The notes beneath the pieces were generated by a model. That model was not told the origin of the DNA. It made no database searches and worked only from the letters and a program-made list of their open reading frames with translations. DNA of 64,000 nt from Deinococcus seoulensis (GTDB lineage Bacteria > Deinococcota > Deinococci > Deinococcales > Deinococcaceae): contig NZ_BMQM01000003.1 in assembly GCF_014648115.1 (NCBI RefSeq), positions 140,954-204,953 of the forward strand, given 5' to 3'. Every line of letters begins with the position of its first letter. Positions within the stretch are counted from its first letter, which is position 1. Positions 1 through 10,401 of the stretch are shown here, in pieces. Both the position numbers and the translations under genes were made by a program.

Positions 1-67
1 CCCATGAATTCAGCTCATCTGTAATAGCAGAGGCGACCATCTGTTCCTGACGTAACGCATGCAATGT

Positions 68-73
68 TAGACT
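68..73 (+). promoter_or_regulatory. -10 box of leaderless rpe promoter
   Basis: TAGACT lies 7 bases before the GTG at 81. This matches the TANNNT -10 box directly ahead of the start codon that is known for leaderless Deinococcus genes. No ribosome binding site is present, which fits a leaderless transcript. Confidence 0.6.
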
Positions 74-80
74 ACCGGGC

Positions 81-755
81 GTGACTGCCGAACCCGATTC
101 CTCCAGACGCGTGAAACTCGCGCCGAGCATCCTCGCCAGCGACTTCAGCCGCCTCGGCGAGGAACTGAACGCCATCGCCGGAGCCGACTGGGCACACGTG
201 GACGTCATGGACGGCCAGTTCGTCCCGAACATCTCCTTCGGCCTGCCCATCCTCGCCGCCGCCCGCGCCGCCAGCCCCCTGTTCATGGACGTTCACCTGA
301 TGATCGACCGCCCCGAACGCTATCTGAAAGACTTCGCGGACGCCGGAGCCGACGGCCTGACCGTCCATGTCGAAAGTACCCCTCACATCCACCGGGCCGT
401 GCAGCAGATCCGCGAACTCGGCAAGAAAGCCGGCGTGACCCTCAACCCCGGCACGCCCCTCGAAACCCTGCAACCCCTGCTGCACGACGTGGACCTGATC
501 CTGATCATGAGCGTCAACCCCGGCTTCGGCGGCCAGAAATTCATCCCGCACAGCCTCGAGCGCATCCGCACCGTCCGCCGCTGGCTCGACGAGACCGGCA
601 GCGCCGCCGAGTTACAGGTCGACGGCGGCGTTGGCCCCACCAACGCCCGCGCCGTCGTGAACGCCGGGGCCAGCAACCTCGTCGCCGGAAGCGCCGTGTT
701 CGGCAGGGACGGCGCCCAGGCCGGACTGGAACGCCTGCGCGAGGCCCTGAAATAA
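81..755 (+). CDS. rpe: Ribulose-phosphate 3-epimerase
   Basis: This 224-residue TIM-barrel enzyme interconverts ribulose 5-phosphate and xylulose 5-phosphate in the cytosolic pentose phosphate pathway. Family motifs are visible in order: APSILASDF near the N-terminus, [24 protein letters not shown] (phosphate and metal site) and VDGGV near the C-terminus. The length is typical. The GTG start is supported by a leaderless -10 box 7 bases upstream. The stop lies one base before the next gene, so the two are almost certainly co-transcribed. Confidence 0.95.
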   Translation: MTAEPDSSRRVKLAPSILASDFSRLGEELNAIAGADWAHVDVMDGQFVPNISFGLPILAAARAASPLFMDVHLMIDRPERYLKDFADAGADGLTVHVESTPHIHRAVQQIRELGKKAGVTLNPGTPLETLQPLLHDVDLILIMSVNPGFGGQKFIPHSLERIRTVRRWLDETGSAAELQVDGGVGPTNARAVVNAGASNLVAGSAVFGRDGAQAGLERLREALK

Positions 756-756
756 C

Positions 757-1485
757 ATGCGGCTCCGCGTCGACCTTCTCCCACACGGCAACTACCCGGA
801 TGTCGTCATCATCATCGACGTGCTGCGCGCCACCACCACCGCCGTCGCGTACCTCGAACGCGGCGCGCAGGCCCTGCTGCTGACCTCCACCCCCGACGTC
901 GCCCTCGCCCTGCGTCCCGAAGGAGAAAGCACCCCCTACCTGCTCGGCGGGGAACGCGGCGGCCTGCCCATCCCCGGCTTCGACTTCGGCAACAGCCCCG
1001 CCGAGGCCGCCGGGCAGAACTTCACCGGCAAGACGGTCGTCATGAACACCACCAACGGCACCGGCGCCGCCCACACCGCCGCGCAGAGCGGCAAGCACGT
1101 GTTCCTGGCATCCCTGACGAACGCGCACGCCGCCGCCCGCCGCGCCCGCGCCGCCGCCACCGAGGAGATCGCCATCGTCTGCGCCGGAACCGACAACCAC
1201 GTCGGCCTGGAAGACGTGTACGCCGCCGGCGTGCTCGCCGAGTACCTGCTCGCCATGGGTGAATTCAGCATCGACGACGGCGCCCGCATCGCCCTGACCG
1301 TGCGCCGCAACGGCGGCAATCCCCTGGAAGCGCTGGGCAGCAGCGGTCACGGCCAGCACCTCAGCCGCCTGGGCCTGGGCGAGGACGTGCGCTACGCCGC
1401 CGGCCTGAGCACCAGCACCATCGTCCCCACCCTGACCCGCGACGACAGCACGCCCGAGCAGACCCTGAAATTCATCGCCGGGTAA
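757..1485 (+). CDS. comB: 2-phosphosulfolactate phosphatase family protein (ComB-like)
   Basis: The 242-residue product matches the ComB family, founded on the archaeal enzyme that removes phosphate from 2-phosphosulfolactate during coenzyme M synthesis. The conserved [10 protein letters not shown] segment and the NTTNGT motif are both present. Deinococcus is not known to make coenzyme M, so the bacterial substrate is probably different; this is inference. The ATG follows the rpe stop by one base, and a strong hairpin lies 36 bases after its own stop, suggesting a two-gene operon. Confidence 0.8.
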   Translation: MRLRVDLLPHGNYPDVVIIIDVLRATTTAVAYLERGAQALLLTSTPDVALALRPEGESTPYLLGGERGGLPIPGFDFGNSPAEAAGQNFTGKTVVMNTTNGTGAAHTAAQSGKHVFLASLTNAHAAARRARAAATEEIAIVCAGTDNHVGLEDVYAAGVLAEYLLAMGEFSIDDGARIALTVRRNGGNPLEALGSSGHGQHLSRLGLGEDVRYAAGLSTSTIVPTLTRDDSTPEQTLKFIAG

Positions 1486-1521
1486 CCCCGTCCCGTTCCG
1501 CGCCTCTGCCCGGCGCCGTTC

Positions 1522-1553
1522 CTGCCCGCCCACCCCGCCGGTGGTGCGGGCAG
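1522..1553 (+). terminator. Hairpin terminator after comB
   Basis: A two-tier hairpin pairs CTGCCCG (1522-1528) with CGGGCAG (1547-1553) and CCACC with GGTGG inside it. It is followed by ATTCGCTT rather than a true T-run. It lies between the comB stop and the next gene's promoter. Confidence 0.5.
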
Positions 1554-1582
1554 ATTCGCTTGGCAGACCATGGGGCGAGCCC

Positions 1583-1588
1583 TAACAT
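1583..1588 (+). promoter_or_regulatory. -10 box of leaderless promoter
   Basis: TAACAT sits 9 bases before the ATG at 1598. A nearer ATG at 1587 reads only three codons before a stop, so 1598 is the likely start. Confidence 0.5.
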
Positions 1589-1597
1589 GAACGCCGC

Positions 1598-3190
1598 ATG
1601 AACGGCCCGGACCTCCTGAACCTGCTGCGCAGCGGCGACATCGACCCCCTGCACACCCACCTGAGCGACCTGCAGGCGCAGTTCGAGGCCGGGAAACTGC
1701 ACGAACGCGACCTGCTGCGCGCCTTCCAGCCCTTCCAGACCTCCGACCTGACCCTGAGCGACGGCTTCCAGAAATGGACCGAAACGCACCCCGGCACGTA
1801 CGCCCCGCACGTCGCGCTGGCAAACTGGTTCCTGGGACGCGGCTGGGAAGCGCGCGGCGGCCATACCTCCAACCGCGTCAGCGACCAGGGCTGGCGTTCC
1901 CTGGACCACTTCCTGACCCAGACGGACGGCTGCGCCCGCCACGCCGCCACCCTCACCGACAACCCCCTGGCCGCCTGGAACGTCATCGGACTGGCCAGCA
2001 ACACGCGCGGCTGCCAGCTGAGCCTGCACGACGTGCAGACGCAGCAGTACCCGGACTGGTTCACGCGCGGCGTCGCGGACAATCCAGGCAGTGTCGCCCT
2101 GCGGCGCGTCATGCTGCTGCACCTGCGTACCGAGTGGGGCGGCAGCGAGGAACACATGCTGACCTTCGTCCGCCAGCAACAGGACGCTGGACAACTCGGC
2201 CAGACCGACATGCAGCGCCTCTGGGCGGAATTCCACAGTCACGTGGCGCACCACGCGCAGCATTTTGCGCGGGATCCGGACCGTGCCATTGAACGGGCCA
2301 GTCTGGCCGCCGATCTGTACCCGCCGAAAGCAGAGCAGTTGTTCATCGCACTGACGAACGCTGCGTCTCCGGGACCGGCGCGCCTCGCAGCTCTACGCCG
2401 GTTCCTGACGGCGGCTGAACAGGACCCGGCGGTAAGTCTCAGCGGGAACTTCTACTGGGCCCTGGCCAAAGCCGGTTCATGGATTCAACCGCAACTGCCT
2501 GCGCTGCATACGCTCATCGCGCGGGAACTTCACCAGGGTGACGCGCAAGGAGCCGTGAGTGTTGCCCGTCTTCGCCACAGGCACCCGACCTGGAAGCTGC
2601 CGGACCCGTTGCCTGCGCTGCGGGTGGCGCGCGATCAGGGTCACACGGAGGCTGCTGAGGAGATCGTATACGCCGCCGGGCCCTCGATATCAGATACCGA
2701 GGTGCGCGGCGACATCCTGAAAGCGGCCGACCTGCTCAGCGGAGACATGAGCTGGCGGGTCTACCAGGACTTCCCCGCGTATCAGCAGCAGTTCAACCTG
2801 ACGGCACGTCAGCGGTTCAAGTACCTGCACCGCGCCGCAGACGGGGGGAATAACGACGCCCGCGTGGAACTCGCACAACAGCTGCGCGCCGGGAAGGTCG
2901 AACTGGGCGGTGATGGCGTCCTGCGTCCCGTGGATACCCCACCGCTCCAGTCGAGCCTGGATTACGCCCGGCACCTGCTCGAACGTGCCGTCGCCGTCGA
3001 TCACGAACCCGCGCGACATCTCCTGAACGACACCGCCGAGCAGGAATGGAACGCGGATCAGGCGACCCGGCTGGCGCCCTCCGTTCAGAAACCTGCGGCT
3101 GCGCGGAGTCACTGGTGGGACGGCTGGTGGAAGGTCATGCTGGTGCTGGCAGGTCTGCGGTTGCTCGCAGCCCTCTTCGGGCATCACTGA
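1598..3190 (+). CDS. DUF4034-like / Sel1-like repeat protein with C-terminal anchor
   Basis: This 530-residue protein of unknown function begins with a helical region resembling DUF4034: a W-x-HPGTYAP-like segment and a GWEARGG segment near residues 60-90. The middle is alpha-helical. The C-terminal third contains Sel1/TPR-like helical pairs such as YLHRAADGGN and ARHLLERAVA. One hydrophobic segment (WKVMLVLAGLRLLAALF) closes the protein and could anchor it in the membrane. Codon GC looks lower after about 2250 than before it, so the two halves may differ in history. It may act as a protein-protein scaffold, which is inference only. Confidence 0.65.
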   Translation: MNGPDLLNLLRSGDIDPLHTHLSDLQAQFEAGKLHERDLLRAFQPFQTSDLTLSDGFQKWTETHPGTYAPHVALANWFLGRGWEARGGHTSNRVSDQGWRSLDHFLTQTDGCARHAATLTDNPLAAWNVIGLASNTRGCQLSLHDVQTQQYPDWFTRGVADNPGSVALRRVMLLHLRTEWGGSEEHMLTFVRQQQDAGQLGQTDMQRLWAEFHSHVAHHAQHFARDPDRAIERASLAADLYPPKAEQLFIALTNAASPGPARLAALRRFLTAAEQDPAVSLSGNFYWALAKAGSWIQPQLPALHTLIARELHQGDAQGAVSVARLRHRHPTWKLPDPLPALRVARDQGHTEAAEEIVYAAGPSISDTEVRGDILKAADLLSGDMSWRVYQDFPAYQQQFNLTARQRFKYLHRAADGGNNDARVELAQQLRAGKVELGGDGVLRPVDTPPLQSSLDYARHLLERAVAVDHEPARHLLNDTAEQEWNADQATRLAPSVQKPAAARSHWWDGWWKVMLVLAGLRLLAALFGHH

Positions 3191-3224
3191 ACGCCCGCTG
3201 ACCTTCGGTGGGCCTCGCAGCGGG

Positions 3225-3230
3225 TAGGCT
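3225..3230 (+). promoter_or_regulatory. -10 box of leaderless nspC promoter
   Basis: TAGGCT lies 7 bases before the GTG at 3238, the same spacing as for rpe. It decides the nspC start against the longer reading frame opening at 3208. Confidence 0.6.
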
Positions 3231-3237
3231 GTGGGGC

Positions 3238-4461
<1,224 letters not shown>

Positions 4462-4475
4462 ACCCGGTTGATCGC

Positions 4476-4573
4476 GTATGGACTCCGCTTGAATAGCGTG
4501 CAGAGCCGCTGGGTCCGAACGGACTCGGAGAGCTGCGCAGCAGAGCGAGTGGGAGCAAAACGGCAGTCCGTAT
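4476..4573. repeat. Interspersed palindromic repeat, copy 1
   Basis: This copy starts with GTATGGACTCCG and ends with CGGCAGTCCGTAT. It carries the CTTGAATAGC and CCGCTGGGTCCGA block seen in other copies. It begins 14 bases after the nspC stop. Confidence 0.8.
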
Positions 4574-4764
4574 CGGGGGCTCATTTCAGGGCCGACGTAT
4601 GCGCGGCGCACTCCCGCTGGTGGGGGGTGCGCCGCTCCCTGAAGACGTGAGGCGGATTGGGACCCGCCGGGGGCCGCGCACAGTGCGGCGCCTGCGGGGT
4701 TGCGGTGGAGGCCGGGGGGCGGCGAGGGTGCAGGTGAGCGTGTCCCCGGATCGAACGCGTGGTG

Positions 4765-4799
4765 CCCAACAGCCAGCTAATTGGTATTAACCTGTTGGG
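4765..4799. other. Isolated long hairpin
   Basis: CCCAACAG (4765-4772) is perfectly complementary to CTGTTGGG (4792-4799). Inside the loop TAAT pairs with ATTA. The AT-rich tip stands out in this GC-rich DNA. It lies between repeat copies 1 and 2, with no convincing gene around it. The rest of the 4462-5132 gap holds only these repeats; short open frames there lack plausible starts. Confidence 0.4.
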
Positions 4800-4858
4800 G
4801 TGGCGTCAGAGTACCCTCGCTGCCTGACCCGCACCTGAACACCCCGTTCACGGGCCTC

Positions 4859-4953
4859 ATACGGGCTCCGTCTGTCTCCCTCCTGCCCGTTCTCTCCTGC
4901 TCGCGTCCGCTCGGACCCAGCGGCTCTGTGAGCTATTCAAGCGGAGTCCGTAT
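4859..4953. repeat. Interspersed palindromic repeat, copy 2
   Basis: The copy runs inverted relative to copy 1: the block near CGGACCCAGCGG and the GCTATTCAAGCGGAGTCCG end match copy 1 read on the other strand. Copies 1 and 2 therefore flank the 4765-4799 hairpin in opposite orientation. Confidence 0.75.
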
Positions 4954-5132
4954 CCGTCGGAGTTCGTCGTTAACTGCTCAGCAGGGCGATCTCAGGGGTT
5001 GAAGTTGGGCATGAGCACGTCACCCCATGCCTGCCCCACGGGTCCACCCTGCTCCCATGCGCGTGGAGCCGGACACGGAAACAGCAACCCGGTGGTGTAC
5101 CGGGTCGCTGAACGGGCAGGCAGTTGTCCGCC

Positions 5133-6419
<1,287 letters not shown>

Positions 6420-6694
6420 GGTGGTGCCTCCTTGAGGGCTGAGGGGACGTGGTCGTCTGACTGTGGGTCGTCTGGCTGTGGCCTGTCGGCTCTGTGGTTG
6501 ACCCCACCGTAAGCCGTGAAACTGACCCACGCCTGAAGAAAAAGCCGTCCTGAAAGGATTTCCGAAGGTCACCTGAAGAAAAGGACGGCGCCTGTGCCTC
6601 CCATGAGCCGCCCCTGACGACCCATTCAGCAGGGCCGGGCGTGGCTGCTGGGCCGGGCGGGTTCGGCCGTTCCGCTGCGGTCGCTGCGCGGGGG

Positions 6695-6700
6695 TACGCT
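6695..6700 (+). promoter_or_regulatory. -10 box of leaderless promoter
   Basis: TACGCT lies 5 bases before the ATG at 6706. Confidence 0.45.
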
Positions 6701-6705
6701 GGGGT

Positions 6706-7224
6706 ATGTCCGTGCGCCGCGCCGCAATTCCACTGTCTGTTCCTGCCTGCGCGGCCGCGCTGTGCCTGGGCGGCCTGACAGGAGGCGCGCGGGCCGCCGC
6801 ACCGGAACGGCCAGCCCAGGACTGGCCCGCACAGAACTGGCCTGCGCAGGACTGGCCCGCACTGAACGGACCCGTACAGGGCATTCAGGCGGCGCAGGCA
6901 CGGCCCGCCCCGTTGCCTGACCCCTGGCCCGACGCCCTGGTCCTGACGCGCCTGTTCCGGCTGCCCGCCGGACAGGCCGACGCGCAGCGGCTGATCGCGG
7001 CGCTGGACCTGACCGTGGCGCAGGTCCGGGAATTGCAGCGACTGGCAGGCAGCGAAACGCTGTACGTGCAGGGCGCCGCCACGCCGGCCACGCAGGCGAA
7101 ACTGGCCGCCATGCGCGCCGAGAAGGACCGCAAGGTGCGCCTGCTGCTGGGAGCCGAGTACGGCCTGTTCCGTCAGTTGATCCGCGACTGGTGGCGCGAG
7201 CAACTCCGGCGCGCCGGAGGGTGA
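6706..7224 (+). CDS. Small exported protein with tandem WPAQ repeats
   Basis: I do not recognise a family for this 172-residue protein. It has a signal-peptide-like start (about 30 residues ending ARAA), then four tandem WPA(Q/L)-(D/N) pentads at about residues 39-60. A charged helical C-terminal half follows (LRELQRLAGSETLY..., AAMRAEKDRKVRLLLG). The C-terminal half is reminiscent of small periplasmic helical proteins, but no function can be assigned. It converges with the DUF554 gene, with only four bases between the two stop codons. Confidence 0.6.
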   Translation: MSVRRAAIPLSVPACAAALCLGGLTGGARAAAPERPAQDWPAQNWPAQDWPALNGPVQGIQAAQARPAPLPDPWPDALVLTRLFRLPAGQADAQRLIAALDLTVAQVRELQRLAGSETLYVQGAATPATQAKLAAMRAEKDRKVRLLLGAEYGLFRQLIRDWWREQLRRAGG

Positions 7225-7239
7225 CCGGTCAGCCGGTCA
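7204..7239. terminator. Bidirectional hairpin between convergent genes
   Basis: A perfect 16-base palindrome lies at 7204-7219. TGACCGG (7222-7228) pairs with CCGGTCA (7233-7239). The plus-strand TGA forms the left arm and the minus-strand TGA lies in the loop, so the hairpin joins both gene ends. Confidence 0.45.
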
Positions 7240-8005
7240 GGCGGGTCGCGGCCCACAGGGCCAGCGGGGCCAGCAGCAGCGCCGGGAGCAGGCTGCCCAC
7301 GCGCACGCGGCGGTCTTCCATGCCCAGTCCGGCCAGCATCAGGTTCCAGCTGATGCCGATGATGGTCAGGCCCCCGGCGCCCGTGATCAGCAGCACGTAC
7401 GGGTTGGTTTTCAGGATGGCGGGGTCCGCGCCGCCCAGCAGGCCCGCCGCGAAACTCCCGGCCGCGAGGCTCAGGCCACCCTGAATCAGCAGGACCGTCA
7501 CGGCACTGAACCCCACCCCGATCCCGTACGCACCGGCCAGCGCCAGGGCCGCGATGCCGTCCAGGGTGCTTTTCAGCACGTAGGTGCTGCTGTCGCCGGT
7601 CAGGCCGTTCTGAAGGCCGCCGATGACGGTCATCGGGCCGATGCAGAACAGCAGGCTGGCCGCCACGAACCCTTCCGTGAAGCGCCCACCGCCCCGGAAC
7701 TGACGTTTCAGACGGTCGCCCAGGCGGCCCAGCGCCTCCTCGATGCCCAGCGCCTCGCCGATCACGGCGCCCGCCGCGAGGCTGATCAGCGCCAGGATCA
7801 CGCCCGGAATGCGGCCGCCCATCACGCTGTTCAGGCTGCCTGCCATGTCCAGCGCGATGAACAGCGTGACCAGACTGAGCGTCTGCAGCAGCGTGCGCTG
7901 CGTGCGTTCGGGCAGGCGCGCGCCGATGGTCAGGCCCAGCAGGGTGCCCAGCAGGACCGCGCCGACGTTCACGAACGTGCCAGACAGTTGCGACAGGAGA
8001 CTCAT
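7229..8005 (-). CDS. DUF554 family membrane protein (YdfK/YqgA-like)
   Basis: The 258-residue product is an integral membrane protein with about seven hydrophobic segments and DUF554 hallmarks: FVNVGAVLLGTLLG near the N-terminus, FCIGPMTVIGGLQ(N)G in the middle, LKSTLDGIAA and GGLTIIGI. The function of the family is unknown; a transport role has been suggested because of the fold. The start at 8005 has a -10 box (TACAGT) 8 bases upstream, which argues for leaderless translation and against the longer frame to 8170. Confidence 0.88.
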   Translation of the reverse strand: MSLLSQLSGTFVNVGAVLLGTLLGLTIGARLPERTQRTLLQTLSLVTLFIALDMAGSLNSVMGGRIPGVILALISLAAGAVIGEALGIEEALGRLGDRLKRQFRGGGRFTEGFVAASLLFCIGPMTVIGGLQNGLTGDSSTYVLKSTLDGIAALALAGAYGIGVGFSAVTVLLIQGGLSLAAGSFAAGLLGGADPAILKTNPYVLLITGAGGLTIIGISWNLMLAGLGMEDRRVRVGSLLPALLLAPLALWAATRLTG

Positions 8006-8013
8006 CAGGCCCG

Positions 8014-8019
8014 ACTGTA
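8014..8019 (-). promoter_or_regulatory. -10 box of leaderless DUF554 gene
   Basis: On the minus strand TACAGT lies 8 bases before the ATG at 8005. Confidence 0.5.
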
Positions 8020-8362
8020 GCGCGCCCCGCCCCGGTTCCTCCGGGCATGTCCGCACCGGCCCACCGCTGTGCCGCTGCGTCCGGCCAAAGCGGCGGGCGG
8101 TACTGTCTGAGGAACAACGCAAGGAAATCTTGACCTGCCCCTGACCGCCCGTGTGATACCTTCTTCGCAAGTTGAAACGAGTGACCGTCCCCCACCCCTC
8201 CCCGCTCCTCTGGTGCGGCGGGCCGGGCGGCGCGAGTGAGACTCGCCGTGTGCTGAAAACTGAGGGTGCTGTGTGTGGGGCTGCCGTGTGGTGGCCCCAC
8301 TTTGCGTTACGTCGCTGCGCCGCACCCTACTTCGTTTGAGACTTCGTTTGAGGAGGCCCGCC

Positions 8363-8566
8363 ATGACCTTATCCGACCAGTACCAGAACATGCCCAAGTT
8401 TCTCAAGGTCAGCGAGGTCGCTGAGTTCACAGGAACGCACGAACGCACGGTCCGCCGCTGGATCCGCGACGGCCGCCTGGGTGCCGTCGAGCATCCCAGC
8501 GGTCTGCGCGTGCCCCGGCGCCTGCTGTGGCGTTTCCTGGGTCTTGACCTTGCCCTGAGTGCCTGA
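8363..8566 (+). CDS. Small excisionase-type helix-turn-helix DNA-binding protein
   Basis: The 67-residue product matches the HTH_17/excisionase MerR-like fold: KVSEVAEFTGTHERTVRRWI is the helix-turn-helix and RVPRRLLWRFL the wing/C-terminal helix. Such proteins bind DNA as small regulators or as excisionases; there is no integrase nearby, so a regulatory role is more likely. The start at 8363 has an excellent GAGGAGG ribosome binding site, so the longer open frame from 8273 is rejected. Two direct repeats of ACTTCGTTTGAG (8329-8352) lie just upstream and could be binding sites. The 8006-8362 gap otherwise holds no gene I can see. Confidence 0.8.
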   Translation: MTLSDQYQNMPKFLKVSEVAEFTGTHERTVRRWIRDGRLGAVEHPSGLRVPRRLLWRFLGLDLALSA

Positions 8567-8678
8567 ACCCCACCGACTGACCATCCCCTGCTGAACCCTT
8601 CTTCTGGCGATCCACCGGGACTGCCCGCCGCAGCGTGACAGCAGCGTCTGTTGTGCATGGCGTGAAATACTGCCGCGC

Positions 8679-9485
8679 ATGACGGACCTGCCCGCCGCCC
8701 TGACCGCCGAGGAAACCCGCACGCTGGACACGGCCCTGAGCCTAGACGCGGCACTGAACCTGGACATGGCCCTGAACCTCGGTGAGGCGCAGGCCCGCGC
8801 GGTCCTGGCGGCCCTGCCATCCTCGCGGGGTGCGCAGGCGGCGGCGCGCGCCCTCGCGCTGGGCCGCCCGCACCTGACCCTGGAATGGACAGATGAACCG
8901 CTGCTGCTGGCCGCCGCGCACCTGCGCCTGGGCCGCCCGGACGCCGCGCTGGGTACCCTGGGTGGTCTGCCGGACACCGCCCGTCCGGCCCTGCTGCGCG
9001 CCCGCGCGGCCCTGCAAGGCGGCGCGCTCGACGCACTGGCGCAGGCCACCCACGCCCGCACCCTGGCCCGCGCCGACGGGGACGGTGGGGCGCTGGTGGT
9101 CGCCGCGACCCTGCTGGCCGAGCATCACCTGCGGGCAGGCGCGCAGCACGAGGCCCTGCGCACCCTGGCCGAGGGCCTGAAGGTCGCCGAGATGACCGGC
9201 CAGCCCGCCGACCCGCACCTGCTGGCCGTCCTGGCGCACGCGCAGAAACCCCTGAACGCCCGCAAGGCCGCCGCGACCGCCGCCAAGGCCCTGGACCGCA
9301 GCGAACCGGGCAGTCCGGCGCGCGTGCTGGCCCTGCTGGCCCTGGACCGCCCCGAAGACGCCCACGCGCAGGCGCAGCGCGGCTCGCTGGCAGCGGCGTG
9401 GTGGGAACCGTTCGCCAGGCTGGTCAGCGCAGCCCGGCCTCCTGCCACAACGCCGGAAACGGACGGTACGGCGGCGGACGGATGA
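8679..9485 (+). CDS. Alpha-helical (TPR-like) protein
   Basis: The 268-residue product is rich in Ala and Leu and built of helical pairs typical of TPR-like solenoids (LLLAAAHLRLGRPDAAL, LLAEHHLRAGAQHEALRTLAEGL). It starts with short LD-AL repeats near residues 20-35. There is no signal peptide. The function is unknown; the family resembles Deinococcus-specific helical proteins. Its last 62 bases overlap the 3' end of the convergent phosphotransferase gene on the other strand. Confidence 0.65.
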   Translation: MTDLPAALTAEETRTLDTALSLDAALNLDMALNLGEAQARAVLAALPSSRGAQAAARALALGRPHLTLEWTDEPLLLAAAHLRLGRPDAALGTLGGLPDTARPALLRARAALQGGALDALAQATHARTLARADGDGGALVVAATLLAEHHLRAGAQHEALRTLAEGLKVAEMTGQPADPHLLAVLAHAQKPLNARKAAATAAKALDRSEPGSPARVLALLALDRPEDAHAQAQRGSLAAAWWEPFARLVSAARPPATTPETDGTAADG

Positions 9486-10401
9486 ACGCACGCGGCGCCG
9501 GGTTTCCCTCCAGGTACACGCTGCGGTACGTCCAGACGTTGCGTTCCTGAAGCGCGCCGTACAGCTCTGCCCCGGCACGCAGTTCGTCTGCCGCCAGCGG
9601 CTGGTGCGCCCGGTAGGCCCGCAGGAACGCGGCCCCCAGCACGGTGTCCAGCGCGAAGCAGAAATGCAGGGCGCGCACGATCTCCCAGGCGCGCGGGGCG
9701 AGGCGGGGCTGCTCCCAGTCGATGATCGCCGCCGGACGCTCCCCCAGGAAGAACACGTTCCCGTCGTGGTAGTCGCCGTGCAGGAAACGCCGGGGCAGGT
9801 GGTCGGCCACCGGGGTGTCGTCTGGCGCGAAACGCAGGTGCGTCAGGCGCTGGCGGGTGCGGGCCAGTGCCCAGCCGTCCACCTCGTCCGGGTGGGGGAG
9901 GGCCAGGATGGCTGCCTCGACCTGCCGTAACTCCTGCCGGGTGGCCCCGGCGCTGGCGGGCGGGCCGAGCACCGACACGGGAAAGTCCACGCTGCGTGGC
10001 AGTCGTCCGTGCAGATCGGCCAGGAACGCGCCCAGCGACCCTGCGTGGGCGGGGGTGAGGCGGGCGCGCGGAATGGGCGCACCGGGAGCCACCTCGAACA
10101 GGGCCGCCCAGCGGCCACCCAGGTCGGTCACGGTGTCACCCGCGTGGGTGGGCAGGACGCGCGGCGTGGGAATCCCGGCGGCACGGGCCACCCGCACGGC
10201 CGCGTGTTCCCGCCGCGCCCGGTCCAGGCGCGGGTCGCGGTACACCCGCAGGTGAAAGGCTCCGGCCTGCGCCTGCACGCGGTACGCGGCGTTCACGCTG
10301 CCGCCCCCCAGCGGCGTGACCGACTGGACCGCGCCGACCGGCCACCGCGCCTCTATCCCTGGCGCCGTGACCTCCGCTGCCGTGGGTACAGCCGCGTTCA
10401 C
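9424..10401 (-). CDS. Phosphotransferase family protein (APH/homoserine kinase type)
   Basis: The 325-residue product has the aminoglycoside phosphotransferase/choline kinase fold: GGGSVNAAYRV nucleotide loop near the N-terminus, FLHGDYHDGNVFF catalytic loop with the D and N residues, and AAIIDWEQPR metal-binding loop. The family phosphorylates small hydroxyl substrates; this one is unassigned. The GTG at 10401 overlaps the P450 stop by four bases (GTGA), indicating translational coupling, so the much longer open frame is rejected. Pairing with a P450 suggests the two modify the same small molecule, which is inference. Confidence 0.8.
   Translation of the reverse strand: MNAAVPTAAEVTAPGIEARWPVGAVQSVTPLGGGSVNAAYRVQAQAGAFHLRVYRDPRLDRARREHAAVRVARAAGIPTPRVLPTHAGDTVTDLGGRWAALFEVAPGAPIPRARLTPAHAGSLGAFLADLHGRLPRSVDFPVSVLGPPASAGATRQELRQVEAAILALPHPDEVDGWALARTRQRLTHLRFAPDDTPVADHLPRRFLHGDYHDGNVFFLGERPAAIIDWEQPRLAPRAWEIVRALHFCFALDTVLGAAFLRAYRAHQPLAADELRAGAELYGALQERNVWTYRSVYLEGNPAPRAFIRPPPYRPFPALWQEAGLR

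Noticed and set aside
541..2263. Long minus-strand frames opposite rpe, comB and the DUF4034-like gene
   Set aside because: They are low-complexity shadows of well-supported plus-strand genes and have no start signals.
4581..4790. Short open frames of about 60 codons on both strands
   Set aside because: They overlap each other, have no plausible promoter or ribosome site and read as Pro/Arg-rich shadows.
8130..8162. TTGACC and TACCTT as a promoter for the small HTH gene
   Set aside because: The spacing of 21 bases is too long and a further 200 bases separate it from the start.
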